Shown here in pieces: positions 41,717 through 51,555 of a stretch of 64,000 nt of DNA. This DNA comes from Bacillota bacterium (lineage in GTDB: Bacteria; Bacillota; Clostridia; Lachnospirales; Lachnospiraceae). A model generated the notes under the pieces. The model did no database searches. It was not told the origin of the DNA and saw only the letters and a program-made list of their open reading frames with translations. Position numbers and translations under genes: made by a program. The stretch covers positions 1 through 64,000 of the forward strand of contig JAEWAK010000062.1 in NCBI GenBank assembly GCA_023391695.1, written 5' to 3'. The number at the start of each line of letters is the position of its first letter. The stretch's first letter is position 1.

Positions 41717-43960
41717 ATGTTTAAGATGTTCAGGAAATGTTTGCCAATGATAATTGTGATGTGTATGCTTTTTACTTCCTCAGACAGGGTATCCTTTGCA
41801 GCACAGGCTGCAAACGAATCCAAAGTAACCCGGGTATCTGAAGTGACGGAAGTACAGGAAGTAACGGAAATACCCGGAGCCCCGGAGGTAACGGCTGCCA
41901 CAACGGCGGGTAACCGGCCTGCGGTACCGTACAGTCTTGATATTGTGCAGGAGGGCAGCAGCTTAAAGCTTAGCTGGGAAGCCGCCGGTACGGACGCATT
42001 AAGCTATGAAATCTACCGGGCACCCAGCAGGTTTGCCGACTATGAACGGATCGGGACGGCGAACGGGGAAGAATATACGGATACTGCCCCCAATGCAGGC
42101 AAATATGCTAACTATTACAAAATATATGCGGTAAGTGCATACGGAAAGAGCGTCGGATCCGAACCCCTGTCCCTGGAAACCAAATTGTTCGGCAATAACA
42201 TGATTTTCTTTACCGACACGGATAATACGGCAGAAATTGATGCGGAAGTGGCAAGAATTTATGCAATCCAGAAGGATGCCCAGTTTGGTACAAAACGTTA
42301 TTCACTGTTATTCAAGCCGGGAGATTATACCGATACGGCCATGATGCAGGTCGGCTTTTATACCCACATCGCCGGGCTTGGGGCAACTCCTCTTGAAACC
42401 AGGTTAAAAAACATTGAGACACCGGCATACCTGCCCAACAACAATGCAACCTGTAATTTCTGGCGTTCAGCCGAGAACCTGAGTATCGTAGATACGGATA
42501 ATAACGGGGACGTATATTTTAACTTTAAGTGGGCGGTATCCCAGGCGGCACCCCTAAGGCGCATGGATGTGGGGCGCAGGTCCACCTTTGACTGGTGGTA
42601 CGGCTGGGCAAGCGGCGGTTTTGCGGCAGACAGCGTCTTTCACAAGGAAGCCGGTTCTTATTCCCAGCAGCAGTACTATACCAGAAACAGTGTTCTGAAA
42701 GCCGGTTTTTACGGAGTGAACTGGAACGGCTTCTTCCAGGGTGTTACCGGTGCGCCGAAAAGTAACTGGCAGCTGGGACAGGGAAATAATAATTATACCA
42801 ATATCCCGACGACTCCGGTCATCCGGGAAAAACCGTTTTTATATCTGGATAAGGGAGAATATAAAATCTTTGTTCCGTCCCTCCGCCGTAATGCATCCGG
42901 TGTGACCTGGTCGGAAGGAAATATAGGGGCCGGTACTTCCCTTGGTCTGAATGAGTTTTATATTGCTAAACCGGAAACCGATAATGCCGCAACCATAAAT
43001 GCGGCCCTCCAGGCAGGCAAGCATATACTGCTGACACCCGGTATCTATTATGCGGAAGCACCCATCGTCATAACCGACCCGGATACCATAGTTTTAGGCC
43101 TTGGCCTTGCTACCGTAATACCCACCAATAATACGGCAGCCATGATCATTGAAGATGTGGACGGTGTTACCGCTGCCGGCATAATTTTTGATGCGGGAGA
43201 GTATTCGGATAACTTACTGGTAGTGGGACGGGAAAATAGCAACAAAGACCATTCGGCAGCTCCGACCCTGTTAGCGGACCTGTTCTTTCGGATCGGCGGT
43301 GTCCATGGCGGTGTTGCCTCGGCCGATGTAGCCCTGGTAATAAACAGCGATGATGTTATCGGCGATCATTTCTGGATATGGAGGGCTGACCACGGTGACG
43401 GTGTTGCCTGGGATTTGAATAAGGCCAGGCACGGACTGGTGGTAAACGGTGACGATATGACCATGTATGGCCTGTTTAATGAACACTTCCAGGAGTACCA
43501 GACCTTATGGAACGGCAACGGCGGCCGCATGTATTTCTACCAGTGTGAGACACCTTATGATCCGCAGCGCCAGGCGGATTATATGAGCCATAACGGTACC
43601 ACGAAAGGTTATGCAGCCTATAAGGTGGCGAATAAGGTAGATACCCATTATGCGGCGGGACTTGGTATCTATGATGTATTTATCAAGACCAACGGTGCCA
43701 GTATATTTATTGACAATGCCATGGAAGTTCCGAATAAGGAAGGTGTAATCGTTGAAAATGCCTGTATTGTGGAAATTGCCAATGGTGAGGGACCTCTGGT
43801 GGGCATTAACAGCATCGTAAACGGTACCGGCAACGGTATCAGCACCGGTATCGGAGGAAAAGGCTTTGCCCGGGAATTTATCTTAAAATATCAGAACGGC
43901 ATTGCAACTTTGATGGACCGGACCGAGCAAGGCACACAGCCGCCGGACGATCCGGAATAA
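41717..43960 (+). CDS. Secreted FN3-like plus parallel beta-helix protein (possible GH55-like enzyme)
   Basis: About 747 residues from the ATG at 41717, which has AAGGGAGC upstream and gives a typical signal peptide (RKCLPMIIVMCMLF, cleavage near SFAAQ). A Glu/Val/Thr-rich linker and an FN3-like domain (about 80-155, LSWEAAGTDALSYEIY) precede repetitive right-handed beta-helix sequence: KPGDYTDTAMMQVGFYTHI, then IINAALQ-like rungs, HFWIWRADHGDG and WNGNGGRMYFYQCETPYD. The double helix and ETPY-like segment recall GH55 glucanases, but I could not confirm catalytic residues. It is secreted and has no obvious wall anchor. Confidence 0.6.
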   Translation: MFKMFRKCLPMIIVMCMLFTSSDRVSFAAQAANESKVTRVSEVTEVQEVTEIPGAPEVTAATTAGNRPAVPYSLDIVQEGSSLKLSWEAAGTDALSYEIYRAPSRFADYERIGTANGEEYTDTAPNAGKYANYYKIYAVSAYGKSVGSEPLSLETKLFGNNMIFFTDTDNTAEIDAEVARIYAIQKDAQFGTKRYSLLFKPGDYTDTAMMQVGFYTHIAGLGATPLETRLKNIETPAYLPNNNATCNFWRSAENLSIVDTDNNGDVYFNFKWAVSQAAPLRRMDVGRRSTFDWWYGWASGGFAADSVFHKEAGSYSQQQYYTRNSVLKAGFYGVNWNGFFQGVTGAPKSNWQLGQGNNNYTNIPTTPVIREKPFLYLDKGEYKIFVPSLRRNASGVTWSEGNIGAGTSLGLNEFYIAKPETDNAATINAALQAGKHILLTPGIYYAEAPIVITDPDTIVLGLGLATVIPTNNTAAMIIEDVDGVTAAGIIFDAGEYSDNLLVVGRENSNKDHSAAPTLLADLFFRIGGVHGGVASADVALVINSDDVIGDHFWIWRADHGDGVAWDLNKARHGLVVNGDDMTMYGLFNEHFQEYQTLWNGNGGRMYFYQCETPYDPQRQADYMSHNGTTKGYAAYKVANKVDTHYAAGLGIYDVFIKTNGASIFIDNAMEVPNKEGVIVENACIVEIANGEGPLVGINSIVNGTGNGISTGIGGKGFAREFILKYQNGIATLMDRTEQGTQPPDDPE

Positions 43961-44126
43961 TAAGCCGCCGGCAGAAGGGCAGTTGTTGACATCGCCTAAA
44001 ACAGGCGGGTTACTGCAAAAACAGCCGGAACAGACCGTAATATCAAAAATTGGCAATCTGGAAGCTTAAATTAAAATAGTAATCAGTAATATGGTAGTAA
44101 TCAGATAATATGGAACTTTCGCACTG

Positions 44127-44287
44127 GAGTGTGTTTGAAAAATCATTGCACCGTTTTGAACGCTCCACTTTGCAGCAGATTGCATCGCAATTTTGGGAAC
44201 GTAGCCCCGCTACTCACCCAAAACAAGTTTCTTGCCTCCTGCAAAGTGGAGCCTCCAGTCCGGCACAAGCATTTTTTTAACACGCTC
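44127..44287. repeat. Dispersed palindromic repeat, family R2, copy 2
   Basis: About 161 bp with inverted ends (GAGTGTG at the left, CACGCTC at the right) and internal inverted blocks (CTCCACTTTGCA against TGCAAAGTGGAG). Matches 170-322 over nearly its full length. Flanking sequence 43961-44126 and 44288-44397 shows no gene. Confidence 0.78.
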
Positions 44288-44397
44288 TAGCGTTTTATAA
44301 CCGTTGGTGCACAGGTACAAATGGATAAACTCTTCTTTTGAAATTGAATCTCCCGGTATAAACGTATGGGAACACAAAGGATCTTAAGAGATATTTC

Positions 44398-45609
44398 TTA
44401 AAAATAATCCGAAAAATAAGGGGTTTGCTGTTCGATTGCATCCTCCAGCATATCCACGGTTTCTGAATTGCAGGATATGCGGCCGATCTTGTGAAGGTAG
44501 TCAGGCCGCTTGTAGCCTAACAGCATGGTCGTCATGGTTTGGATATTGATTTTATCGTTGCATTTCTCCGGCACGCGATTAATTTCGCCCTTGCCTTCCG
44601 CAGTGATGCGCAGTGCAAAAACACCCTGATTCCATGTAAGCATGGGGTCATCCAACGTAAATAACCACTCCCGGTCCGTCATGTCCGGTTTAAAGGGATA
44701 TTGGGCAATAAATCGCTCCAAATCCACAATACGGGCCATGAAATAGGGGGAGATGGTTTCCTTTATATCCGCATCTTCCAGCAAAAATGCTAAAGGTTCA
44801 TCCGTGTACGTATTGCCGATAACCTTTGAAATCATGGAAAAATGCGCACTGATAAAATTCCAAAGTCCGCTGCGGGCTTCTTCGTTGACGAATATCATAT
44901 CCTTGATGTGAAAGACCTCGTCCGCTATCCGGTAAAGCACATAGCCATCCGGCTGTCCGTCCTCATTGTAATATACCGCGGCCATCATATCATCCGGGTC
45001 CCACAGCCAATATTCATTCCAAACCAGGTCATTGCGCAGTAAAGCACCATGAGTTTGAAGAGCGAACCGTTCATAGGCTTTTCTCACCTGCTCGCTTTCC
45101 ACCGGAACACGCTCAATTTCGCCGGACACCTGTTTGTTTTTAGGCAGTTGGTAATCATGAATTTCGTAGGTGATTCTATCGGAAATAATCTCCCACCCCT
45201 TCCTTCGGTAATAAGGAATAGAATATGGATACAGGAAGGAAATGGACTGGCCCTGTTTTTTCATGTTTTCCAGCGCCTGATATAACAGCTTATGCATGAG
45301 CCCCTGATTGGCATACTCCGGGTATGTGCCCACTCCGGTAAGCCCGCCCATATCATAAGTTTTATTGAAAATGCGTACCTGTAAGGGATAAACGGCTACC
45401 TGGGATATGAGTTTGTCCCCGTCAAACCACCCCAGTACATCTGCCTGCTCCAAAATAGGAGATTTTGCACGAATAATCTCATCTTCTTCCCATCCAATTT
45501 GATGTAATTCCCGGTCAGTCACTTGAAAAACATACCTCAGCAGTTGATTGTACTGTTCAAGATGTTCCAAACTGACCTTTTTTATTTTTAGCTGTTTTTT
45601 CTTAATCAT
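44398..45609 (-). CDS. Eis-family GNAT N-acetyltransferase
   Basis: A 403-residue protein with the layout of the Eis family: an N-terminal GNAT domain whose acetyl-CoA loop reads GGLTGVGTYPEYANQGLMHK (about 88-107), a second GNAT-like half and an SCP2-like C-terminus ending YFSDYF. Eis enzymes acetylate amines, including aminoglycosides and lysines, but the substrate here is unknown. AAGGAAG lies before the ATG. Confidence 0.82.
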   Translation of the reverse strand: MIKKKQLKIKKVSLEHLEQYNQLLRYVFQVTDRELHQIGWEEDEIIRAKSPILEQADVLGWFDGDKLISQVAVYPLQVRIFNKTYDMGGLTGVGTYPEYANQGLMHKLLYQALENMKKQGQSISFLYPYSIPYYRRKGWEIISDRITYEIHDYQLPKNKQVSGEIERVPVESEQVRKAYERFALQTHGALLRNDLVWNEYWLWDPDDMMAAVYYNEDGQPDGYVLYRIADEVFHIKDMIFVNEEARSGLWNFISAHFSMISKVIGNTYTDEPLAFLLEDADIKETISPYFMARIVDLERFIAQYPFKPDMTDREWLFTLDDPMLTWNQGVFALRITAEGKGEINRVPEKCNDKINIQTMTTMLLGYKRPDYLHKIGRISCNSETVDMLEDAIEQQTPYFSDYF

Positions 45610-45913
45610 AAAATCTTCCTTCCTTGTTTAAAAGGGCTTCTTAATTAATCAGATTATAACAGGATATGGAATTGTAATACAAGAAAAATTTACAATGATT
45701 TATAATGCTTTTCTGATATCCCGCCGTATCTAAAACCATAATCAGGTTTAAGTGAAAATTAAGTTGAATTATGTATAAAATTATCAAAAATGGTAGAAAT
45801 TAGTATACAAAATACGTTTTATATGGTATATTTATAGAGATATGTTTTATATTTAAAAGCCAGGTCGGAGGGTAATGGCTGATAAAACAAAATAATAAAA
45901 AGAGGGTTGTTAT
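45610..45913. other. Divergent intergenic region
   Basis: About 300 AT-rich bases between the Eis-like and unknown genes. Promoters for both are expected, but the boxes I see (for example TATGGTATA near 45824-45832) are not convincing. Confidence 0.3.
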
Positions 45914-47110
45914 ATGGTAGCATCGTTTAGCGAAAGTATTGAAGTGTCGCAGGAACGTAGAATTGAGCAGTTAAAGGCGGAGTGTAAAAATGAAAAAATA
46001 GAATTTATCAGTGTACAGGGTATACCATTAAAAGATGTAAATTCCGCCAAAGCTTCTTTTGGTTCTGCGCTTACATCATTGGCCGGGGGAAAAGCGGAAT
46101 ATGATTTCCTGCAGATTTATACCTTAAGCCAAAATAATCAAATGCAGTATTTCTTCCAGCCTTTTTGTGGGCTGACTCCACTGCCGGGACAGCATTTCAT
46201 GGTGATTCCCGTCTCAATAAAAAATCCGGTACAATATCGTATAAAGAAGAAAAAAAGCTTTACGGAAGCCGTTTACCAGGATTTTATGAACCGTGTTCCT
46301 TTAATCAGTAATAGGAAAATCCGTATCTGCGAGTGGCTGTGTGTGGATACAGACGTGCAGAAAAGGTTGAAGGAAACAAAATTGTCCGTTTTGCGGGAGA
46401 TTTCCCATGTTTGGCAGAATGGCATGACAAAAATAGAACTGGAATGGACCTTTCAGGCAAGCGCAATTAATGATGAATTTACCCTTGTCAGTGTGCAGTC
46501 CGGCAGGTACGGTTCCCTTGGGGAAAGAACCGGCCTTAAGCAGTTCAGGGAAATTGTCTCATTTTTTGTACAATTTGCCGGCCGTTACAAAGGTGACGGT
46601 TCCAATAATGTATTGATTTCAAATTCCTATTTGAGTTCCTGCTTTGTAAATAAGTTTTTAAATGATATACAGGAAGCCAAATTTACCGGCATTCCGGACT
46701 GGAGGCCGGTCAATATCGTAAAATCCATCATTGCCAATCTGATAAAGTTTGAAAACCATAAGAAAGTTTATTTACGGGAAAATATAGATGCAAAGAAAAT
46801 GAAGAACCTTCAGGCGGGCATCCTTAAGAAATATGATATAGACCCGTCAGAGGTTGTGGCGGCCGCATCCCTGGATACCTTTGGCGGAATGAAACAGGCT
46901 GCTGTCTTTACAAAAGATAAATTATATATTTCTGATCTGGATTATGAAATAACCTTAAATCTGCACGACGTCGCCGGTACCAAGGGATTGAAAGGCCTGC
47001 TGGATACCTCTTTGGAACTGGAACTGGCCGATGGGAATACCCTTACGTTAAAGGTTGGCCTGGTAGGTGGTTTTATGAACGACTTTTTTAAAGAACTGTG
47101 TAAAATTTAA
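45914..47110 (+). CDS. Protein of unknown function
   Basis: A 398-residue, probably soluble protein. No signal peptide or long hydrophobic helix. Its C-terminal 120 residues (VVAAASLDTFGGMKQAAVFT, then LYISDLDYEITLNLHDVAG) look like a beta-rich PH-like domain, and the N-terminal part starts with a charged helix (SQERRIEQLKAECKNEK). I do not recognise the family. Reasonable ribosome binding site (AAAGAGGG). Monocistronic. Confidence 0.65.
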   Translation: MVASFSESIEVSQERRIEQLKAECKNEKIEFISVQGIPLKDVNSAKASFGSALTSLAGGKAEYDFLQIYTLSQNNQMQYFFQPFCGLTPLPGQHFMVIPVSIKNPVQYRIKKKKSFTEAVYQDFMNRVPLISNRKIRICEWLCVDTDVQKRLKETKLSVLREISHVWQNGMTKIELEWTFQASAINDEFTLVSVQSGRYGSLGERTGLKQFREIVSFFVQFAGRYKGDGSNNVLISNSYLSSCFVNKFLNDIQEAKFTGIPDWRPVNIVKSIIANLIKFENHKKVYLRENIDAKKMKNLQAGILKKYDIDPSEVVAAASLDTFGGMKQAAVFTKDKLYISDLDYEITLNLHDVAGTKGLKGLLDTSLELELADGNTLTLKVGLVGGFMNDFFKELCKI

Positions 47111-47176
47111 TAACGGCAGCCTTAGAAATTTACTGCTGCAAAACCGTTATTATCCTGCAAACAGGACTCTTTCTCT

Positions 47177-47240
47177 TGCAACAGGATATTACGTCCTGTT
47201 GCACGAAAAAGCCTGCCCGGTTAGAAATACACACGCAGGC
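47177..47240. terminator. Hairpins between convergent genes
   Basis: TGCAACAGGA (47177-47186) pairs with TCCTGTTGCA (47194-47203), and GCCTGC (47211-47216) with GCAGGC (47235-47240). Neither has a strong T tract; they lie between convergent genes and probably act as terminators. Confidence 0.5.
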
Positions 47241-47328
47241 AGAGAAATATGCCGGCTTTGCCGTTCCGTCCCCTGCGAGATCGTATATGCAAAATTAAAG
47301 CCTGTGGAATAAAAGAACTCCTTTTCTT

Positions 47329-49575
47329 TTATTCCAGTCTGGATTTTAAAATCTCATTCATGGAAATCTGATTCACTTTTTTCCTGCTTAATCCCTTGGA
47401 GATTTCAAAGGTTAGATAGATAATAATAAATCCCGCAATCAGGTAGATAGAATCTATTTTTAAAGGCAGGGCAATGCTCATATCCTGTGTCAAGGAATGG
47501 AGCATGGAGCCGACGGAAGCAAATAACAGGGGTATTCCTAAAAGGTAACCTGCAAGGACTAAATAGGACGAACTGTTTAAAACCATGGAATATACTTCTT
47601 TTTTGCGGTATCCCAGGACTTTCATAAGGGATAGGGTTTCCTTGTTTTCTTCGATAACCATGGAAGTTACCACGTACAGGACGATAAGGCCGATAAGAAA
47701 GGAGATAAATGCCATGGTGCCTACCGCAGCCTGGATGGGCTGGGTCATGGAATCAAATGCATTCTTCATATCATCCACGGACAGGGCAGTTAATAGCTGG
47801 GTTTCCGGAATATCTAACTTGTTCGTACTCCATAATCCGAAATAACTGCCTTCGGGATATTGGAACATGCTGTTAAACTGTGACAGCGGGACATAAATGT
47901 AGTTGCCCACATAAGTTTCCGCAATACTGTCTATGGTTATGCCGTATTCCTTTGAATCCGCCCTGCCGGCTATCTGAACCGTATCCCCGGGCTTTACCTT
48001 TAATTTATCCGCCAGGGGCCTTGTAATGATAACCTGGTCCGTGGTTAACTTACTGCCGGATTTATCTTTAAAGGTAATATATCTGGAGTAGGGACTTACG
48101 CCGTATACGGCTAAATTCATATTGTCATTGGATTTTGCGGAAAAAAGTGCTTCGGAAAAAGCTTCTCCTTCCGGCGGAGCACCTTGTTTAAGGGTATTGA
48201 ACACATAGTGGTAATTGTATTTAAATGCCTGTTCAAAGCCGTCCTTCATCACATAATCCAGGGAGCTTTTGGCCGCAAAACCAATCAGGAGAAGCATGGT
48301 GGCAATGGCGACTCCAAGCAGTAAAAACGCGCTTCTGGGAATACTTCTGAGCTGTTCCCTGATCCGGAACTTGGTCGAAAACCGCAATTTGTCCAGTTTC
48401 AAATGTTTTTCCAGGAAGCCGGTTTTTTGGTTTGTATTCCCGCCTCTCATAAGTTCCAACGGAGAATTCTTAAGGGCTTTATTTACTACAAAATAACCGG
48501 CGGCACTTAAGAATATGACTGGAAGAAAAATACTTGTTACAAGATACTTTACACTGATATCGACATCTCCCACGGGCATGTTAAAGTATGCCACCATAAC
48601 GGCAATCATTGGCCGCAGGGCAATAACGCCAAGGATGGTTCCGATAATTCCGCCGGTGATACCAATTAACAAGGGGTATCTTAAATAATGGTTCTGAATT
48701 TGTTTTTTCCGGTAGCCCAGGGCATACAGTGTCCCGATAATGGGGGCCTCCCTTTTTAGCAGCCTCCACATGACAATACCCGTTAATATGCAGGAAAGAA
48801 GCAGGATAGCGGTGGGCATGGCGGTACTTACCCTGTCGATGCCGTTAAGTTTTGTCTGCACAAATGTGATCCGGAGGTTTGCTTCTGCATTAACCCAATT
48901 TAAGATATTGATATTTTCATTCCTGAAATAGTCTTTCAGCCGGGACATTGCAGTTCCGTAGCGGTTTTCCTCCCCGTTATACTTAAGGGCATAAAAGCCG
49001 TACCCTTTATTTAGGGAGTGAAAGGCATTTTTTCCAATTACGGCAACACCGAAATGCCTGGAATCCGTCAGAATATCTCCTTCTGATTTTAAGGGATAAA
49101 TATAATTGGGAAGTGACATAAAACCGGATATCTGGAAAGTTTCATCATAGATCTTTAAGGTATCGCCTAAATTTAAACTATTTGCCTTTGCATAGGAAGG
49201 ATCAATGAGAAGATCATGATCCTCTTTTAAAGCGCTGCCTTTTATGACCGCAGGTATATTTACCTTAACATTCTCTGAAAATACCCGGATTACCTTATCC
49301 TCCGGTAATGAATAATCAAAAGTCCTGCCTTCTTCCAGTGTTACGTTAAATTCCGATTCCAGTTCCTCTAAATTGGCAAGTGCCTGGTCGGTCATAAGGT
49401 CCGCATCCTCCTGTACATATTTCTTTTCAAAGGAAGAGGTGATACCCGACAGATTATTGGAAAGCAGATGAAACATGGTAAATAAAAGGCAGCTTATAAT
49501 AATAAGTGCTAAGGAGCCAAAATATTGGGACTTGCTTTCCAACATGGTCCTCATTATTTTTTTATTGATGATCAT
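47329..49575 (-). CDS. FtsX-type ABC transporter permease
   Basis: A 748-residue membrane protein with an N-terminal helix (about 18-40), large extracellular domains and two FtsX helix groups (middle and C-terminal, for example AVGTMAFISFLIGLIVLYVV). Such MacB/LolC-like exporters move peptides, lipids or antibiotics, or act mechanically. The ATG at 49575 shares a base with the stop of the ATPase (TAATG). Its ATPase precedes it, and a MerR regulator is divergent. Confidence 0.85.
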   Translation of the reverse strand: MIINKKIMRTMLESKSQYFGSLALIIISCLLFTMFHLLSNNLSGITSSFEKKYVQEDADLMTDQALANLEELESEFNVTLEEGRTFDYSLPEDKVIRVFSENVKVNIPAVIKGSALKEDHDLLIDPSYAKANSLNLGDTLKIYDETFQISGFMSLPNYIYPLKSEGDILTDSRHFGVAVIGKNAFHSLNKGYGFYALKYNGEENRYGTAMSRLKDYFRNENINILNWVNAEANLRITFVQTKLNGIDRVSTAMPTAILLLSCILTGIVMWRLLKREAPIIGTLYALGYRKKQIQNHYLRYPLLIGITGGIIGTILGVIALRPMIAVMVAYFNMPVGDVDISVKYLVTSIFLPVIFLSAAGYFVVNKALKNSPLELMRGGNTNQKTGFLEKHLKLDKLRFSTKFRIREQLRSIPRSAFLLLGVAIATMLLLIGFAAKSSLDYVMKDGFEQAFKYNYHYVFNTLKQGAPPEGEAFSEALFSAKSNDNMNLAVYGVSPYSRYITFKDKSGSKLTTDQVIITRPLADKLKVKPGDTVQIAGRADSKEYGITIDSIAETYVGNYIYVPLSQFNSMFQYPEGSYFGLWSTNKLDIPETQLLTALSVDDMKNAFDSMTQPIQAAVGTMAFISFLIGLIVLYVVTSMVIEENKETLSLMKVLGYRKKEVYSMVLNSSSYLVLAGYLLGIPLLFASVGSMLHSLTQDMSIALPLKIDSIYLIAGFIIIYLTFEISKGLSRKKVNQISMNEILKSRLE

Positions 49576-50273
49576 TACCACTCAATCCTTTCCGCAGCCG
49601 TAACGGTTTTATTGGCTGAACTTTCTACAATTTCACCGCTTCTGATCCGGTATACCCGGTTTGCCATGGCACGGATAGCGGTATTGTGGGTTATCATAAG
49701 TATAGTGGTCCCGAAATTCTTGTTTATATTCTGTAAAAGCTTTAGGATATCCCGTGAGGTTCCATAATCCAGAGCGCCTGTGGGTTCGTCACACAATAAA
49801 AGCTTTGGGTTCTTAACGACGGCTCTTGCGATGGAAACTCTCTGCTGTTCCCCGCCGCTTAATTCTTTTGGAAACCGGTATTTTTTATCCGCCATTCCTA
49901 CGGCTGCCAATACATCATCCGTGGGAAGAGGAGAGCTGCTTATATTGGAAACTACCTCAACATTTTCGCCTACCGTAAGGTGAGGTATCAAATTATAAAA
50001 CTGGAAGATGAAGCCTATTTTATCCCTTCTGTAGTCGGTAAGCTGACTGTCCGACAGCTTTGTAACCTCCATATTATCTGCTGTAACCGCACCGGAGTCG
50101 GCCCGGTCTATTCCCCCGATAATATTCAGAAGGGTGGATTTGCCGGACCCGGAAGGACCGAGTATTACTCCGATCTCTCCTTTATCAAGAGCCATATCCA
50201 TGCCTTTTAATACAGGTGTGGTTACTTCACCGTTTTTATAGCTTTTCTTTAAATTTACTACTTCAATAAACAT
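49575..50273 (-). CDS. LolD/MacB-type ABC ATPase
   Basis: A 232-residue ATPase with Walker A GPSGSGKST (about 37-45), FQFYNLIPHL, signature LSGGEQQRVSI, Walker B LLLCDEPTGALD and the switch His in ITHNTAI. It energises the FtsX-type permease with which it is translationally coupled, and follows directly a 38-codon frame (50274-50390). Confidence 0.92.
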   Translation of the reverse strand: MFIEVVNLKKSYKNGEVTTPVLKGMDMALDKGEIGVILGPSGSGKSTLLNIIGGIDRADSGAVTADNMEVTKLSDSQLTDYRRDKIGFIFQFYNLIPHLTVGENVEVVSNISSSPLPTDDVLAAVGMADKKYRFPKELSGGEQQRVSIARAVVKNPKLLLCDEPTGALDYGTSRDILKLLQNINKNFGTTILMITHNTAIRAMANRVYRIRSGEIVESSANKTVTAAERIEW

Positions 50274-50390
50274 TTATTTCCTGCCTCCCATGCCATTTTT
50301 TAAGAGCTCAATTAAGGCACCGATCTCTTTTTCGAAGTCTTCAAAGTTTTCGTCTGTAATATCTTCACCGTGGTTTCTTGCCTTATTCAT
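50274..50390 (-). CDS. Small protein upstream of the ABC ATPase
   Basis: A 38-residue frame whose ATG at 50390 follows AAGGA by 7 nt and whose stop abuts the ATPase start. It is acidic (EDITDENFEDFEKEIGALI). It may be a real small protein or a translational-coupling leader. Longer versions reach 50474 but would overlap the MerR promoter. Confidence 0.5.
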   Translation of the reverse strand: MNKARNHGEDITDENFEDFEKEIGALIELLKNGMGGRK

Positions 50391-50449
50391 CAGATATTCC
50401 TTGATCTTAAAAGAAACTCCTGTGATAAAGAGAATATTAGGATAAAGCA

Positions 50450-50480
50450 TTGACTTTGACGTCGCGTCGTACATTAAACT
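50450..50480 (+). promoter_or_regulatory. MerR-type promoter with 19-bp spacer
   Basis: TTGACT (50450-50455) and TAAACT (50475-50480) are 19 bp apart, the overlong spacing typical of MerR-activated promoters. GACG-TCG-CGTC (50458-50468) is a small dyad in the spacer. It would drive the MerR gene and could overlap control of the ABC genes on the other strand. Confidence 0.65.
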
Positions 50481-50501
50481 TGGAATACAAGGAGGGTGGC
50501 T

Positions 50502-51488
50502 ATGGAGTTACAGACAATCAGTCAGGTATCGAAAAGTTTTCATATTTCAACCAGGACGCTCCGCTATTATGAGCAGATCGGCTTATTAAAAAGTGTAAAA
50601 AAAGAGGATTATGCGTACCGTACCTATGGGCCGGAAGCAATACTTCGTTTAAAACAGGTTATTATTTTGCGTAAGTTAAGGATCCCTTTAAAACAGATTA
50701 TCACGATCCTGGAAAGTGACAGTACCAGGAAAATATTAGAGGTATTCACCAAAAATCTGAATGAAGTTGAAAATGAAATAACCGCACTGTCAACCATTCG
50801 TTCCCTTTTGAATACTTTTATTGACCGGCTGAATGAAAATGCCCGTCTGGGCTTAAGACTGGATTTATTTGACGACAAAACGATTCTTAAGATTGCTGAT
50901 TCCCTGGTCATCTCCAAGATTAATTTCAAGGAGGAAACAAGCGTGGAAGATTTGAACAAAGCAAATGAAAGTTTAACAAAGTTAAAAGACGTAAGGATCG
51001 TCTATTTGCCCCCGGCGGCGGTAGCGGCATACCAATACGAGGGGGATGAGCCGGAGATGCATGTGAATCAGGTTGTCGATGAATTTGCCCGCAGCAGCGG
51101 GCTGGCTGAGATAAAACCGGATTTAAGGCATTTTGGTTTTAACAGTCCGAATCCGGTGGATGATACCGGTTTTCACGGTTATGAAATGTGGGTAACGATT
51201 CCGGATAATATGGAGGTACTTAAACCTCTGACGAAGAAACAGTTTGAGGGCGGACTTTATGCTGCTCATATGATTCCCATGGGAGCCTTTGAAGAATGGG
51301 GACTTTTACATGACTGGGTCATGAATGATAATCCCAGGTATGAAAGTAACTCCGGTGACAAAGGAGCGGAATGTATGTGGGGGCTACTGGAAGAACACTT
51401 AAACTATATCAGCCACATCAACCTGGCCGATTCGGAACCGGAAGACCTGCAGCTGGATTTATTGTTTCCCATAAGGGAAAAAGCTTAG
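50502..51488 (+). CDS. MerR-family regulator with GyrI-like effector domain
   Basis: A 328-residue regulator. The ATG at 50502 is preceded by AAGGAGGG. Winged helix at the N-terminus (TISQVSKSFHISTRTLRYYE), then a coiled coil (KNLNEVENEITAL), then a GyrI/BmrR-like multidrug-binding domain (YLPPAAVAAYQYEG; HGYEMWVTIP). BmrR-type proteins activate transporter genes on binding lipophilic drugs, which fits the divergent ABC exporter genes. Confidence 0.88.
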   Translation: MELQTISQVSKSFHISTRTLRYYEQIGLLKSVKKEDYAYRTYGPEAILRLKQVIILRKLRIPLKQIITILESDSTRKILEVFTKNLNEVENEITALSTIRSLLNTFIDRLNENARLGLRLDLFDDKTILKIADSLVISKINFKEETSVEDLNKANESLTKLKDVRIVYLPPAAVAAYQYEGDEPEMHVNQVVDEFARSSGLAEIKPDLRHFGFNSPNPVDDTGFHGYEMWVTIPDNMEVLKPLTKKQFEGGLYAAHMIPMGAFEEWGLLHDWVMNDNPRYESNSGDKGAECMWGLLEEHLNYISHINLADSEPEDLQLDLLFPIREKA

Positions 51489-51515
51489 TAAGGAAGGGGC
51501 TGCGGCCCCTTTCTT
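51489..51515. terminator. Bidirectional terminator
   Basis: TAAGGAAGGGGC (51489-51500), loop TGCG, then GCCCCTTTCTTA (51505-51516) form a stem between the convergent MerR and RpiR genes. Confidence 0.8.
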
Positions 51516-51555
51516 ATCGTGTGTGTTCAGCGAAGCGGCCGCAAGGGCTGCTGCT

